Assembly: GCA_946414805.1 (NCBI GenBank)
Contig: CAMKPZ010000003.1
Location: 124,001 to 188,000 of the forward strand
Direction of reading: 5' to 3'
From: an uncultured Bacteroidales bacterium
GTDB lineage: Bacteria; Bacteroidota; Bacteroidia; Bacteroidales; Paludibacteraceae
Length of the DNA: 64,000 nucleotides
Part shown: piece after piece, positions 9,097-17,653 of the stretch
How the letters are laid out: every line of letters begins with the position of its first letter
Position numbering within the stretch: position 1 is the first letter of the stretch
Notes under the pieces: model-generated
Told to the model about the DNA's origin: nothing
Databases searched by the model: none
What the model saw: only the letters and a program-made list of their open reading frames with translations
Made by a program: the position numbers and the translations under genes

Positions 9097-10095
9097 TCAT
9101 TTATTTAGCAGGTACTCCGCGATCTGCACGGCGTTCAGCGCCGCGCCTTTGCGGATCTGGTCGCCTACGCACCAGAAACTCAGCCCGCACTCGTCGGTCA
9201 GGTCTTTGCGCAAGCGGCCTATATATATGTCGTCCTTGCCGCTCAGGAACAGCGGCATGGGGTAAATCTTCTTCTCGGGTTCATCCATGAGCACGCATCC
9301 CGGCGCGTGCATGAAAGCCTCTCTGGCTGCCTCTAACGGAATCGGCTGCTCCGTCTCCACCCACACACTTTCGCTGTGGGCTCTCAGGGACGGCACACGT
9401 ACACAGGTAGCACTCACGCAGATATCCGAATGCATGATCTTACGCGTTTCGTTATGCATCTTCATTTCCTCTTTGGTGTACCCGTTCCCGGTGAAGGCAT
9501 CGATGTGAGGAATGAGGTTGTAAGCCAACTGGTATGCAAATTTCTCTACCGTAACCTTCTCTCCGTTGAGCACCTGACGGTATTGTGTCTCCAGTTCTTT
9601 CATCGCTTGTGCGCCGGCGCCCGAAGCAGCCTGATAGGTAGCTACGTGTACGCGGCGGATATGACTGATCTGCTCGAGGGCATTCAGTGCCACCACCATC
9701 TGGATCGTTGTGCAGTTCGGGTTGGCGATGATATTACGGGGTCTCTCTAATGCGTCCGCAGCATTCACCTCCGGAACTACCAACGGTACATCCTTGTCCA
9801 TCCGGAAGGCAGAGGAGTTATCGATCATGATCGCGCCGAAACGCGTGATATCCTCCGCGTACGTGCGTGACGCATCCGCGCCCGCGGATACAAAAGCAAT
9901 ATTGACGCCCTTGAAAGCGTCATTATGATCCAGCCGTTGAACCGTGTGTTCTTTTCCGCGGAATAGATATTTCTTGCCGGCACTGCGTTCCGAACCGAAC
10001 AGTCTGAGTTCGGAGACCGGGAATTGCCGCTGTTCGAGAACAGCCAGCAACTCCTGTCCGACGGCACCCGAAGCGCCTACGATAGCTGTTACCAT
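9097..10095 (-). CDS. asd: Aspartate-semialdehyde dehydrogenase
   Basis: Reduces aspartyl phosphate to aspartate semialdehyde, the branch point to lysine/diaminopimelate, threonine and methionine. At 332 residues it has normal length. The NADP loop GASGAVGQE is at the N-terminus, the catalytic cysteine sits in NPNCTT, and the substrate-binding segment [10 protein letters not shown] carries the active-site histidine. The start is one base after the stop of the winged-helix gene, indicating co-translation. Confidence 0.96.
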   Translation of the reverse strand: MVTAIVGASGAVGQELLAVLEQRQFPVSELRLFGSERSAGKKYLFRGKEHTVQRLDHNDAFKGVNIAFVSAGADASRTYAEDITRFGAIMIDNSSAFRMDKDVPLVVPEVNAADALERPRNIIANPNCTTIQMVVALNALEQISHIRRVHVATYQAASGAGAQAMKELETQYRQVLNGEKVTVEKFAYQLAYNLIPHIDAFTGNGYTKEEMKMHNETRKIMHSDICVSATCVRVPSLRAHSESVWVETEQPIPLEAAREAFMHAPGCVLMDEPEKKIYPMPLFLSGKDDIYIGRLRKDLTDECGLSFWCVGDQIRKGAALNAVQIAEYLLNK

Positions 10096-10096
10096 A

Positions 10097-10291
10097 TTAA
10101 GCTAATGCTACAATGGTATCTGCTTCTGCCTCTGTAAAGGTCAGTTTACCTTCACGAGCGAGCCAACCAAGAGCCAGATAGAGCTCTTCGTTTTTCAGTT
10201 TGGTGGCTTTCTTCAGGGCCTTGACACCCTGTGCACCCTGCTGCAGCGCAGTCCATACGATGCCTGCATTCTCACCGATTTTCGTAATCAT
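10097..10291 (-). CDS. Small winged-helix protein (DUF2582 family)
   Basis: A 64-residue protein that matches DUF2582, a compact winged helix ([27 protein letters not shown]). Members are widespread in Bacteroidota and have no established target. It is the first gene of the asd operon, one base upstream of asd. A local regulatory role is possible but nothing in the sequence proves it. Confidence 0.8.
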   Translation of the reverse strand: MITKIGENAGIVWTALQQGAQGVKALKKATKLKNEELYLALGWLAREGKLTFTEAEADTIVALA

Positions 10292-10341
10292 AATACCTTA
10301 AATTTTAATTAAACATTAACTAATACGGGTGAATTAGAGGG

Positions 10342-11601
10342 TCACCCTTCCCATTTCTTGAAGATCAGGCACGCGTTATGTCCGCCGAACCCGAAGGTGT
10401 TGCTCAGCGCGTAGCGGATATCCCGTTTCTGTGCCTTACCGAATGTGAAATTTATGCGATAGTCAATATTCTCGTCCTTGTCCTCCGGATCATGATTGAT
10501 CGTGGGAGGAATGATTCCGTCCTTGAGAGCCATTACGCATGCCATCGCTTCTACCGCTCCCGTAGCGCCGATAAGGTGGCCTGTCATCGATTTGGTGGAG
10601 TCGAGGTTCATCTCATACACATGTTCGCCGAACACGCGCTGGATCGCTTTCACCTCCGTTACATCGCCGAGCGGGGTGGAGGTGCCGTGCGTATTGATGA
10701 AATCGATATCCTCGGGTTGCAGTCCGGCGTCCTTGAGCGCCAGCCGCATAACGCGCTCCGCTCCCTTGCCATCCGGATCCGGAGCGGTCATGTGGTAAGC
10801 GTCCGAGGTCATTCCTTCGCCTACCACCTCTGCGTAGATCTTCGCTCCGCGCGCTTTTGCGTGCTCGTACTCCTCCAGGATCAGACACGCAGCCCCTTCG
10901 CCCAAGACAAAGCCGTCCCGTGATTTGGAGAACGGTCTGCTGGCGGTCGCGGGGTGGTCATTATTGGTGGAGAGGGCATGCATGGCATTGAAACCGCCGA
11001 TGCCGCTGCGTGTTATATCAGCGTCCGCTCCACCCGTAAGCAATACATCGGCGTGCCCCAGACGGATCTGGTCGAATGCCGAACCTACGGCGTGGGACGA
11101 AGACGAGCAGGCGGTGCTGACCGAGAAACTCGGACCGCCCAAGCCGAACCGGATAGAGATCTGGCCGGCGGCGATGCTCGGGATCGCTTTCGGAATCATA
11201 AATGGATTAAAACGAGGTACTCCGTCGCCTTTGGCAAACTCGATGATCTCCTCCTCGGTGGACTGCAGACCGCCCATGCCGCTTCCCCAGATCACGCCTA
11301 CGCGGCTGCGGTCCTCTTTCTCCAGATCCAGACCGCTGTCACGCAGCGCCTCGTCGGCTACGCACACGGAGAACTGGGAGTAACGGTCCATTCTGCGCGC
11401 CTCTTTCTTGTCAATGACGGCGGTCGGATCGAAATTCTTCACTTCGCCCGCAAAATGCGTTTTGTATTGCGTGGCGTCAAAAGCCGTGATCGGAGTTATT
11501 CCGCTTTCGCCGTTGATTAATGCACGCCAGGTGTCCGGAGCGGAATTGCCTACAGGCGTCACTGCTCCCAGGCCGGTGACAACTACTCGTCTTAATTCCA
11601 T
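10342..11601 (-). CDS. fabF: 3-oxoacyl-ACP synthase II
   Basis: Condenses malonyl-ACP with growing acyl-ACP in fatty-acid synthesis. The 419-residue protein has the Cys-His-His triad: Cys in ACSSSSHAVG, His in NTHGTSTPLGD and His in GHLIGATGAVEA. The C-terminal NTFGFGGHNAC is typical. It follows acpP by 76 bp, with a hairpin between them that probably lowers fabF expression relative to acpP. Confidence 0.97.
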   Translation of the reverse strand: MELRRVVVTGLGAVTPVGNSAPDTWRALINGESGITPITAFDATQYKTHFAGEVKNFDPTAVIDKKEARRMDRYSQFSVCVADEALRDSGLDLEKEDRSRVGVIWGSGMGGLQSTEEEIIEFAKGDGVPRFNPFMIPKAIPSIAAGQISIRFGLGGPSFSVSTACSSSSHAVGSAFDQIRLGHADVLLTGGADADITRSGIGGFNAMHALSTNNDHPATASRPFSKSRDGFVLGEGAACLILEEYEHAKARGAKIYAEVVGEGMTSDAYHMTAPDPDGKGAERVMRLALKDAGLQPEDIDFINTHGTSTPLGDVTEVKAIQRVFGEHVYEMNLDSTKSMTGHLIGATGAVEAMACVMALKDGIIPPTINHDPEDKDENIDYRINFTFGKAQKRDIRYALSNTFGFGGHNACLIFKKWEG

Positions 11602-11629
11602 GATTTTCCTTTTGTTCCTATAAAATATA

Positions 11630-11656
11630 CGAGTTTACAGTTATCCCGTAAACTCG
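11630..11656 (-). terminator. Hairpin between acpP and fabF (attenuating terminator)
   Basis: CGAGTTTAC (11630-11638) pairs perfectly with GTAAACTCG (11648-11656), loop of nine. On the transcript the hairpin is followed by TATATTTTATAGG, a broken T tract. This fits partial termination so that acpP mRNA exceeds fabF mRNA. Confidence 0.55.
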
Positions 11657-11677
11657 CAAATGAATGTGAAAAGAAAA

Positions 11678-11917
11678 TTACTTTCCTACTTTCTTCTCTA
11701 CATAAGCGATCGCGTCGCCTACGGTTGCAATCTTCTGCGTATCCTCGTCCGGGATCTCGATCTCGAATTCCTTCTCGAACTCCATGATCATTTCCACGGT
11801 GTCTAACGAGTCTGCGCCCAGATCGGTCTGGAAGTTAGCCTCGTTCACTACTTGCGATTCCTCGACACCCAATTTATCAGCAATGATTGCTTTTACTTTT
11901 GCGTCAATTTCTGCCAT
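11678..11917 (-). CDS. acpP: Acyl carrier protein
   Basis: A 79-residue acidic carrier protein that holds acyl chains on a phosphopantetheine arm. The attachment serine is in [15 protein letters not shown]. It is transcribed from the promoter at 12004-12034 and is followed by an attenuating hairpin and fabF, the standard gene order. It also serves the lipid A acyltransferases encoded at 26548-29279. Confidence 0.98.
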   Translation of the reverse strand: MAEIDAKVKAIIADKLGVEESQVVNEANFQTDLGADSLDTVEMIMEFEKEFEIEIPDEDTQKIATVGDAIAYVEKKVGK

Positions 11918-12003
11918 AATACTAATCTTTAACAGGTTAATCTATTTATTGAATATATTAAAATTCTACAATCGAAGTTTCCGCTTATATCGCAAAAACG
12001 GCA

Positions 12004-12034
12004 CAAAGTTACTGCTTTTTTGCGATATATGCAA
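12004..12034 (-). promoter_or_regulatory. acpP promoter
   Basis: Minus-strand -33 TTGCATATATC (12034 downward), an A-rich 17-bp spacer and -7 TAACTTTG (12011-12004). The leader to the acpP ATG is about 80 nt. Confidence 0.8.
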
Positions 12035-12045
12035 ATTTTTTTGTT

Positions 12046-12879
12046 TTATTTTTTATTTTTGTTACGTAAATATAGCATTATCTTCCCTAAAAAGGCACCG
12101 GACTTCCCCATTTGGCAAATCGGGATACTGTCTCCGTCCTTGTTTGCCACGAAGCGGTCGACATAAATTTTGTGGGTGTGTCCGCCGATGACGGCATCAA
12201 TCCCGCGGGTACAGCTCACCATTGCCGAATCGCATACATCTTCGCAGTCTTTGCCCAAAGTACCCAGATGGCTGAGGCAGACGACGACCTCGCATCCTTG
12301 TGCGCGGAGTGTGTCTGCCGTCGCTTGCGCCACGGGGTAAGGTTCCAGGTATTTCGCCGGCTCGAAATTCTTGTCCGAGATGATCCCTTTAGGGTTGCAT
12401 CCCAAGCCGAAGATTCCTATCTTCAATCCCCCTTTGTTGACGATCACGTACGGTTTGGTCATGCCTTCCATCGCTGTGCCGGTAAAATCATAATTGGCGC
12501 ACACGATCGGGAACTGCGCCGTTTTGAGTACTTCGGCCAAGGTGTCCAGTCCGTTGTCGAACTCGTGGTTTCCCAGCGTAGCGGCGTCATAGCCCATCCT
12601 GTTCATTGCATCGAGTTCGACGCGGCCGTGGAAGAAATTGAAATAGGGCGTGCCCTGACTGAAATCCCCTGCGTCCACCAATAGCAGGTTCGGATCCGCT
12701 TTCCGCTCTTGGGCGATCAGGCCCATTCGGCGTGCATACCCGCCCTGACCGTTATCTTTGGGTTCCACCTGCGAATGCGTGTCATTGGTATGCAGGATAG
12801 TCAGATGATCGGGTTTGGTGCAACCCGCCAGAAGTACAAAAGTACAAAGTACAAGGTACAAATCAAATCGTTTAGTCAT
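12046..12879 (-). CDS. Metallophosphatase lipoprotein (5'-nucleotidase N-terminal domain type)
   Basis: A 277-residue lipoprotein (lipobox LLAGC) with the calcineurin-like phosphoesterase motifs in order: LHTNDTHSQ, VDAGDFSQG, LGNHEFDNG, CLSHLG and GGHTHK. These bind two metal ions. Only the catalytic domain is present; the C-terminal substrate domain of UshA-type 5'-nucleotidases is missing, so substrate choice is unknown. It starts 4 bp after the mutL stop. The signal-peptide codons are built from a short repeat related to TTGTACTT (about 12831-12862), giving LYLVLCTFVLL. Confidence 0.85.
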   Translation of the reverse strand: MTKRFDLYLVLCTFVLLAGCTKPDHLTILHTNDTHSQVEPKDNGQGGYARRMGLIAQERKADPNLLLVDAGDFSQGTPYFNFFHGRVELDAMNRMGYDAATLGNHEFDNGLDTLAEVLKTAQFPIVCANYDFTGTAMEGMTKPYVIVNKGGLKIGIFGLGCNPKGIISDKNFEPAKYLEPYPVAQATADTLRAQGCEVVVCLSHLGTLGKDCEDVCDSAMVSCTRGIDAVIGGHTHKIYVDRFVANKDGDSIPICQMGKSGAFLGKIMLYLRNKNKK

Positions 12880-12883
12880 AAAT

Positions 12884-14653
12884 CTAAAATCTCCTTCCTA
12901 ACTCGTCGTCACTCATCAGCGAGACGATCGTCTTGCCTTCGGGTGTGCGTTTGTATTGGGGTAATGCAGCCAGACGGGTGACCAGATCCCGCATCTCGTT
13001 CTCCGTCAGGTTCCGTCCGTACGGGATAGCTGTGCTTTCTGCCAGCGACTGGGCGATCTGTTCGCGCCATTCGATAGGGGTCTCTGCCCCGCGTTCGCGC
13101 ACCTGCGAGAGAATGTGTTGCAGCACCGGTACCGGTGACCGGTCGGCTGTCTGCGCCGGTACGCCCTGTATCGAGTAACTGTCCGGGCTCAGCTGCTCCA
13201 GATCGAATCCGATCCCTTTGAGGTCGGCGGCTATCTGCTCCATCAGAACCATCTCGTCCTTCGTGAGCGTGATCACCTCCGGGAAGAGCATCTGCTGGGT
13301 GCCGCCTTGAGCATGACTCAGCTGCTCTAAATATTGCATGTAAAGGATCGCTACGTGCGCGCGGTGCTGGTTCACGATCAGGAGTCCTTGTTCGCTTGGC
13401 AGCAGAATATACCGTCCGTTATATTGCCATAACGGGCAGGACTCAATCTCCGCCGGACGCAGCAGCTCTTCATGGCTCTCTTCCCCGTACAGCCGTTCCC
13501 AGCCGGAGGTTTTTTTCTCCGGGTAGACCGCTCCCCGTTGACGGAAGGGGTTGTACCCGGGATCTACCGTCATCTGCGGCCGGCTCACTTGTCCGACAGG
13601 TGCCGGAACAGGGATATCTATCGCGCCTGCGGTGTCGAAATCGATTGTGGGAGCCAGGGAGAATTTGCCCAGCGCCTCGCGCACAGCCGCCATCAGGATC
13701 TGGAAGATGGTCTGTTCGTCGGCGAACTTGATCTCCGTCTTTGTCGGGTGAATATTGACATCTATCGCCTCCGGACTGATCTCGAAATAGAGGAAGAAAG
13801 AGGGTTGGTAGTCATTGCTGAGCATACCCGAATAGGCGGTCTGGACGGCTTTCAGGAAATACGGGTGCCGCATGTACCGTCCGTTGACGAAGAAATACTG
13901 CTCGGCCTTGCGGGTGGCGTTCTCCGGTTTGATCACAAACCCGTGTACGCTCACCAGATCCGTCTCGGTCTCCACCTCTACGAACGAAGAGGTATAAACA
14001 TTGCGTTTGGGGTTGCCGAAGACCGCCTCGATGCGTTGTTTCTCTCCGCCGGCGGGTAACTCCAGAAGGATCTCGTCGTTGTGGACGAAAGTGAAGTTGA
14101 CCTTGGGATAAACCAGTACAATGTGATAGAACTCCGTGAGGAGGTTGCGCAACTCCGTCTGGTCGGTCTTGAGGAACTTACGGCGTACGGGTACGTTGTA
14201 GAAGAGGTTGGATACTTTGATGTTCGTTCCTACGGGGCAGGAGCATACCTCCTGGCGGACGACATCCGAGCCGTGAATCTCGATGAGTGTACCCACTTCG
14301 TCTTCGGCTCTGCGGGTGGTCATCTCCACCTGGGCCACGGCACAGATGGAAGCCAGCGCTTCTCCGCGGAATCCCATGGTGCGCAAGGCGAACAGGTCCT
14401 GCGCCTCGCGGATCTTGCTGGTGGCATGCCGTTCAAACGCCAGACGGGCGTCCGTCTCGCTCATGCCGATACCGTTGTCTATCACCTGCAGCAGCGTCCG
14501 TCCGGCGTCGCGGACGATCACCTGAATGCGTGTGGCATGGGCATCCAGGCTGTTCTCCACCAGCTCTTTGAGACACGAGGCGGGGCGTTGGATCACCTCG
14601 CCTGCCGCGATCTGGTTGGCTACACTGTCCGGTAACAGATGTATGATATCCAT
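12884..14653 (-). CDS. mutL: DNA mismatch repair protein MutL
   Basis: A 589-residue MutL. The N-terminal GHKL ATPase is clear: ELVENSLDA, IDNGIGM, ATSKI and FRGEALASI. The C-terminal dimerisation domain lacks the D-Q-H-A-x2-E-x4-E endonuclease motif; the corresponding place reads NQHRAHVAILY, similar to other Bacteroidota MutL proteins but with Asn for the usual Asp. Nicking activity is therefore not expected. It lies 10 bp downstream of the 79-residue membrane protein. Confidence 0.95.
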   Translation of the reverse strand: MDIIHLLPDSVANQIAAGEVIQRPASCLKELVENSLDAHATRIQVIVRDAGRTLLQVIDNGIGMSETDARLAFERHATSKIREAQDLFALRTMGFRGEALASICAVAQVEMTTRRAEDEVGTLIEIHGSDVVRQEVCSCPVGTNIKVSNLFYNVPVRRKFLKTDQTELRNLLTEFYHIVLVYPKVNFTFVHNDEILLELPAGGEKQRIEAVFGNPKRNVYTSSFVEVETETDLVSVHGFVIKPENATRKAEQYFFVNGRYMRHPYFLKAVQTAYSGMLSNDYQPSFFLYFEISPEAIDVNIHPTKTEIKFADEQTIFQILMAAVREALGKFSLAPTIDFDTAGAIDIPVPAPVGQVSRPQMTVDPGYNPFRQRGAVYPEKKTSGWERLYGEESHEELLRPAEIESCPLWQYNGRYILLPSEQGLLIVNQHRAHVAILYMQYLEQLSHAQGGTQQMLFPEVITLTKDEMVLMEQIAADLKGIGFDLEQLSPDSYSIQGVPAQTADRSPVPVLQHILSQVRERGAETPIEWREQIAQSLAESTAIPYGRNLTENEMRDLVTRLAALPQYKRTPEGKTIVSLMSDDELGRRF

Positions 14654-14663
14654 AAGACGAAGA

Positions 14664-14903
14664 TCAGGATAAAACCCACACGAAGAGCAAAAGGATCAGC
14701 AGCAGCGCAACCCAGAAAACGAGATTGGATTTCTTTTTGTTCTTGCGCAGCTCCGTCATGTTCTTCTCATGCTGTTCGCGGAAAGCCCCGTGCTGAAGGC
14801 GCGCAAGTTTTCTGTCCTTGCGCGCCTCCTTTTCCGGGTCATAGTAAATGGGGCGGTAGTCCCACTCACGGGGTTTATTCGTTTTCGGGAATAAAACCGA
14901 CAT
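14664..14903 (-). CDS. Small C-terminally anchored membrane protein
   Basis: A 79-residue protein that I do not recognise. Residues 1-60 are strongly charged (KEARKDRKLARLQHG, ELRKNKKKS), and the last ~20 residues form one hydrophobic helix (VFWVALLLILLLFVWVL). It would be anchored by the tail with the charged part in the cytoplasm. Its ATG shares one base with the stop of the OmpA/TPR lipoprotein gene and it precedes mutL, so it is part of that operon. Confidence 0.7.
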   Translation of the reverse strand: MSVLFPKTNKPREWDYRPIYYDPEKEARKDRKLARLQHGAFREQHEKNMTELRKNKKKSNLVFWVALLLILLLFVWVLS

Positions 14904-16588
14904 TATTTAACGATAGCTTGGAATTTCGTGTCCTCGGCGAACTTGGCGAACTCGATATCCTGTGCTGCGCGGGCCTTCATCTTGGCGTCTTTGGCGATCG
15001 CTACTTTGAGGTTCTCGTACACAGCCTCGGCGTCGTTGGTGCGTGCGCCTACGATAGCTTTCAGATAAGCGGTGGTGGCGTTCGGGTTCTTGACAGCGTC
15101 GAGGGTCTTGGCTGCGTCTGCATATTTCTCGTTGAGGATCTGCTGTGCGGCAGCGTTGTTGGTAGCCTGGCTTCCGTAAGCGTTCGCTGCTGCCTTGTAG
15201 TCGCCCTTCTGGGTGTAGAGGGTTCCGAGGGCTGCGTCCAGATTGGCCTTGGTGCCGGCTGCTTTGCCGAGGTACTCTTCCGCTTTCTCGGTGTCGCCGT
15301 CAGCGAGGGCTGCCAGACCTGCGTTGTAGTTCACATCCGGATCACTGGGGTTGATCTCCAGCGCCTTGCCGAAAGCACGGCGTGCCTCGGCGATCTCGTC
15401 GTCGTTGAAATAGATCTGACCGATGCTGTTCCATGCGCGGTAGTCGCCGTAGAGCTCGGCGGCTTTCTTGTAGATGGCGATCTTCTCTGCTTTGTCGTTG
15501 GTGAGCGTAGCGGCATAGAGCAACTCCTCAACGCTTAACTGGGCAGGGTCGTTCTTGGCGAACTCGCGGATCTCGTCATCGGTCTTGCCGATCAGGTCGG
15601 TTGTGAGGATCAGACGGCTGCGGCGGAGTGCCGGCAGAATCTCGTCCTTGATGGTACCGTATACGGAACTGAGGTTCTTGATCTGTGCCTCGCGCTCTTC
15701 GGGATCGCTGTACATAGCCAGTACGCGGAGAACGAGGTCCTTGTCCTGCATGTTGCTGTTCTCCATCGCTTTCTGGAATCCCTCCCAGTCCTCAGCGGTG
15801 ATATCCGACTCGATGGAAGCGTTCACTTTGTTCTTCTTCAGATCTTTCTTGAGGAAGTTCTGTGCGGCTTTCTGACGGTTCTGGGCGAGTTTCTCGTTGA
15901 GGGCGACGCCGCCGTCCGGCGAAGCGTAGCCGGCTACCTCGAGGCTGTGGATCTGTTTGCGCTCAGCCTTGTCTGCGTCCTTGATAGCCGCCTGCAGGGC
16001 TTTCATGTTATCGGACTTCGTCTCCGACGAACGGAGGTTGGCGCTCTGGATGAGGAAGCGGATATCAGCCTCGGTGGTCTCCTGGATGATACGTTGGAAC
16101 TTGTCCGGAGTGGTTGCGGTACCGTTGTCGCTGGCTTTTACCAGTTCCGGAGTGGTAACAACACCGTCTGCAACCTTCAGATCCGGCACCTCGATCACTT
16201 TCTTGCCGATCTTGGCGTCGAAACGCAGATAGAGCTCCGACTTGCTCATGGCCGGAACGTACTTGAAAGAGCATTTCTGGCTGTATTTGCCGCCTTCTTT
16301 GTAGTTAACGGTAATACCGTTCTCTTTTGCTTTCTCGCCTACGTAGGTTACCGGAGTACCGAGTACCTCCTGGTTGCCGTATTTCAGGACCGGGGTAACG
16401 GTGAGAACACCTTTCTTGGCGAATTTCTTGACAGGGAAAGTACCGGTAATAGTAGCATCTACCTTACCGCCCTTCAGCTCCAGAGGGCTCGGATTGACCG
16501 AAATCTGCTCGGGGTTTGGCAACGATTTGTTGCACGACGCCATCATCACTGCTGCGGCGATGAGGCTCAGAAATAAACCTTTTTTCAT
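14903..16588 (-). CDS. Lipoprotein with OmpA-like and TPR regions
   Basis: About 561 residues from the ATG at 16588 (an ATG at 16594 is also possible). The signal peptide ends in the lipobox MMASC, so it is lipidated and exported. A middle stretch, SLEVAGYASPDGGVALNEKL with nearby NRQKAAQNFL, resembles the peptidoglycan-binding OmpA fold. The C-terminal third consists of TPR-like helices (AWNSIGQIYFNDDEIAEARR and EINPSDPDVNYNAGLAAL). A role in envelope assembly is plausible. The open frame continues upstream to 16636, but that lies at the predicted transcription start. Confidence 0.8.
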   Translation of the reverse strand: MKKGLFLSLIAAAVMMASCNKSLPNPEQISVNPSPLELKGGKVDATITGTFPVKKFAKKGVLTVTPVLKYGNQEVLGTPVTYVGEKAKENGITVNYKEGGKYSQKCSFKYVPAMSKSELYLRFDAKIGKKVIEVPDLKVADGVVTTPELVKASDNGTATTPDKFQRIIQETTEADIRFLIQSANLRSSETKSDNMKALQAAIKDADKAERKQIHSLEVAGYASPDGGVALNEKLAQNRQKAAQNFLKKDLKKNKVNASIESDITAEDWEGFQKAMENSNMQDKDLVLRVLAMYSDPEEREAQIKNLSSVYGTIKDEILPALRRSRLILTTDLIGKTDDEIREFAKNDPAQLSVEELLYAATLTNDKAEKIAIYKKAAELYGDYRAWNSIGQIYFNDDEIAEARRAFGKALEINPSDPDVNYNAGLAALADGDTEKAEEYLGKAAGTKANLDAALGTLYTQKGDYKAAANAYGSQATNNAAAQQILNEKYADAAKTLDAVKNPNATTAYLKAIVGARTNDAEAVYENLKVAIAKDAKMKARAAQDIEFAKFAEDTKFQAIVK

Positions 16589-16633
16589 ATGCATATAAAT
16601 TTGTTTAGTTGGTTTTTGTACATATTTCGGCTG

Positions 16634-16664
16634 CAAAATTACTACAAAAAAAGCATATATGCAA
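16634..16664 (-). promoter_or_regulatory. Promoter of the OmpA/TPR lipoprotein operon
   Basis: Minus-strand -33 TTGCATATATGC, 17-bp spacer and -7 TAATTTTGCA (16641-16634). The predicted leader to 16588 is about 40 nt. Confidence 0.8.
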
Positions 16665-16693
16665 ATTTTTTAGTGTTTTTTTTTGATTTAACC

Positions 16694-16727
16694 CAAAAAC
16701 TCCTGCGACATTCACATGCCGCAGGAG
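16694..16727 (-). terminator. Terminator of the short AraC-type gene
   Basis: CTCCTGCG (16700-16707) pairs with CGCAGGAG (16720-16727). On the minus strand the hairpin is followed by TTTTTGGG. It lies about 95 bp past the stop at 16824. Confidence 0.75.
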
Positions 16728-16823
16728 CCCGAAAATTACATGAAGACCTCTTTATTTTATCTTTCACCCTCCGACCATCTACTAAACTCATGAATTTTTG
16801 AAGAAACCTTTTTTCGAGGGCTA

Positions 16824-17198
16824 CTATAAAGAGGTTTGGGGTATAGTATTCTTCTGTTTGTACCGGGAAGGTGTCATCCCGAACTGCAACCGGAACAGCC
16901 GGTGGAAATTGTTCGGCGTCAGACCTACGTTCTTTGCGACGGCGGCGATGGTCTTTTTCGGTTCGCTGCGCAGAATGCCGCAGGCCGCTTCTATACGGAT
17001 CGTATTGATCCATTGCGGGAAAGACTGGCCGTTTGCATTGCTGTTGAGAATCTTGTTCAGCGTATGGCGCGAGATATTCATATGCGCCGCAAACGAGTCG
17101 CGTCCTAAATGCGGGTCGGCAAAAAGTTTTTCTTCATAAACTGCTTTTAACATTCGTTGGTATTCCTCCGCGCGAATCAACTCCTCTTGTTCTTTCAT
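16824..17198 (-). CDS. AraC-type HTH regulator lacking a sensor domain
   Basis: About 124 residues, nearly all of it the double helix-turn-helix AraC domain (RHTLNKILN, INTIRIEAACGILRSEPKKT, IAAVAKNVGLTPNNFHRLFR). The usual N-terminal ligand-binding or dimerisation part is reduced to ~25 residues. The ATG at 17198 is chosen because AGAGGTG lies seven bases upstream, one of the few clear ribosome-binding sites in the window. The target is unknown. The upstream region carries an 11-bp tandem repeat that could be an operator. Confidence 0.8.
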   Translation of the reverse strand: MKEQEELIRAEEYQRMLKAVYEEKLFADPHLGRDSFAAHMNISRHTLNKILNSNANGQSFPQWINTIRIEAACGILRSEPKKTIAAVAKNVGLTPNNFHRLFRLQFGMTPSRYKQKNTIPQTSL

Positions 17199-17322
17199 AA
17201 TAACACCTCTAAGGTCTGAAATTTTCTGCAAAAATACTATATTTCCCCGAAACATGCAAGAAAATCGTTACATTTATTCGGTCCCGTCCCAAATTAGTGG
17301 TTTTTTCTCTTTTATATTTCTA

Positions 17323-17343
17323 CTTTCGACTTTCTACTTTTGA
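17323..17343. repeat. Three 7-bp units related to CTTTCGA
   Basis: CTTTCGA, CTTTCTA and CTTTTGA in tandem. The same family occurs inside the parE coding sequence at 33280-33313. Confidence 0.75.
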
Positions 17344-17367
17344 CCTTGAGCGCCTCTGCCAAGAACG

Positions 17368-17394
17368 AAAAAAGTGCCCACACGGCACTTTTTT
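17368..17394. terminator. Bidirectional terminator hairpin
   Basis: AAAAAAGTGCC (17368-17378) and GGCACTTTTTT (17384-17394) pair perfectly around the loop CACAC. The flanking A and T runs make it a terminator on both strands; it may end the ClC transcript from the right. Confidence 0.75.
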
Positions 17395-17454
17395 CTAAAT
17401 TCACAATGACCCGATTGTCCCCTTCTCGCGCATTCTTGCGCGAGGATCCGGCCT

Positions 17455-17504
17455 TATCGATACTTTATCGATACTTTATCGATACTTTGTCGATACTTTG
17501 TCGA
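17455..17504. repeat. 11-bp tandem repeat, 4.5 copies
   Basis: TATCGATACTT three times, then TGTCGATACTT, then a partial TGTCGA. The period is about one helical turn and each unit contains the palindrome ATCGAT or a near copy, as expected for a stacked protein-binding site. Confidence 0.85.
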
Positions 17505-17653
17505 ATCATTCTCGCATCCAGAAACCATTGTTAAGGGTTTCCATAAGAGTGCTTTTTTTTATTTATTTTAATAAATATTTTTTTTTAAGAGATTTAAAGC
17601 AATCCGCATGGTTTTCTCATTTGCTTCTTTTCTCTTTTGGAAAACGGGTGATT

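Larger units (their letters stand above)
17199..17653. other. Intergenic region upstream of the AraC-type gene
   Basis: A 455-bp stretch between the AraC-type gene and the ClC gene, with no credible gene. It holds a 7-bp-unit repeat (17323-17343), a perfect bidirectional hairpin (17368-17394) and a 4.5-copy 11-bp tandem repeat (17455-17504). No standard TAnnTTTG promoter was found for the AraC gene. Confidence 0.7.

Noticed and set aside
17455..17504. Short repeats as a possible CRISPR array
   Set aside because: The units are only 11 bp with no spacers between them, and no cas gene is present.
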